Assembly (NCBI GenBank): GCA_030604285.1
Contig: JAUVWD010000060.1
Span: forward strand, 1-5,332
DNA length: 5,332 nucleotides
Direction of reading: 5' to 3'
Origin: Chloroflexota bacterium
GTDB taxonomy: Bacteria; Chloroflexota; Dehalococcoidia; GIF9; AB-539-J10
A program made the translations under genes and the position numbers. The number at the start of each line of letters is the position of its first letter. Position 1 is the first letter of the stretch. The notes beneath the pieces were generated by a model, which searched no databases, had not been told where the DNA came from, and saw only the letters and a list, made by a program, of their open reading frames with translations. Shown piece after piece: positions 5,044-5,332 of the stretch.

Positions 5044-5332
5044 CCCAGCTCGTCTTTCATTCTATCATATTACTAACGTAGTGAAAGCACAGGAAAAGTC
5101 TCCCGCTGGAGATTATCATCCTAGCCTTGGCGAACTAGCCGCGAACTTCTTGACTACTCTACCTTCTGAAGGCAGGAATAAGGCCCAACAGGAAGTGTAC
5201 AATTTTGCCCATTGGTATGGCTGGAATCGATTGGTTAGTGAACTTAGTGCTCCCAACGTAGCGAGCTATGCTGAGCAGATTACTTCTGCGGGTACAGAAG
5301 CAGTGAAGAAGCTGGAGCCAGTTAGAGCTTTC
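5036..5332 (+). CDS. Protein with integrase-type SAM-like (core-binding) N-terminal domain, 3'-truncated by window edge
   Basis: An open frame starts at ATG 5036 inside the last codons of speB (8-base overlap) and stays open for 99 codons to the window end. Residues about 30-99 (SLGELAANFLTTLP, then VYNFAHWYGW, LSAPNVASYAEQI and KKLEPVRAF) resemble the four-helix SAM-like core-binding domain at the N-terminus of tyrosine recombinases. In particular there is a helix, a tryptophan-rich FxxWYGW segment, and an LtaxxvxxYxxxL-like helix. I recall Dehalococcoidia proteins with this N-terminal module joined to a GreA-type C-terminal domain instead of a recombinase catalytic domain. The visible part cannot distinguish the two. 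No Shine-Dalgarno is seen; ATG 5024 and GTG 5081 are alternative starts. The first 25 or so residues have no recognisable family. The tight overlap suggests co-translation with speB, which is unusual for a mobile-element integrase. Confidence 0.65.
   Translation, partial: MVDPARLSFYHITNVVKAQEKSPAGDYHPSLGELAANFLTTLPSEGRNKAQQEVYNFAHWYGWNRLVSELSAPNVASYAEQITSAGTEAVKKLEPVRAF

Overview
This window is a dense, single-strand (+) segment of a bacterial chromosome. It carries two functional blocks. The first concerns the thiamin pyrimidine: a tenA gene cut off at its 5' end, a second TenA/PqqC-fold gene, and thiC. The second begins immediately after thiC: a cinA-type gene, a small pyruvoyl-dependent decarboxylase of the SpeD family, an agmatinase-family gene (speB), and the start of a gene for a protein with an integrase-type SAM-like domain that runs off the window.

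The protein flavour suggests Chloroflexota, most likely a Dehalococcoidia relative: a short-form ThiC of about 430 residues, the CinA N-terminal style, the speD-speB pairing, and a SAM-like N-terminal protein of a kind I recall from that class. This is inference from remembered family resemblance, not a database match. Nothing in the window marks it as plasmid or phage.

Layout. Positions 1-366 hold the C-terminal part of TenA. Positions 402-1046 hold a TenA-like paralog without the usual active-site cysteine. Positions 1047-1279 are the only real intergenic gap. It contains a short copy of a palindromic repeat (GAGATTGC...GCAATGAC) and then a run of three adjacent potential hairpins. The last hairpin resembles an intrinsic terminator and sits just before the thiC ribosome binding site. 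I see no TPP riboswitch consensus there. From 1280 to the end the genes are tightly packed: thiC, 9 bases, cinA, a 1-base overlap, speD, 18 bases, speB, an 8-base overlap, and the partial ORF. This looks like one transcription unit.

How the genes work together. TenA salvages the HMP pyrimidine of thiamin from degradation products, and ThiC makes HMP-phosphate de novo from AIR, so both supply the same intermediate. SpeB would convert agmatine to putrescine. The adjacent SpeD homolog is either a true AdoMet decarboxylase (spermidine branch) or, more interestingly, an arginine decarboxylase of SpeD origin that makes the agmatine SpeB needs. CinA keeps an intact N-terminal MoCF-type domain, but its C-terminal NMN-deamidase domain is visibly eroded. 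SpeB keeps all metal ligands but has Gln where the family's conserved proton-shuttle His is expected. The most interesting points are the speD-speB pair, the two enzymes with altered active sites, and the structured leader of thiC.
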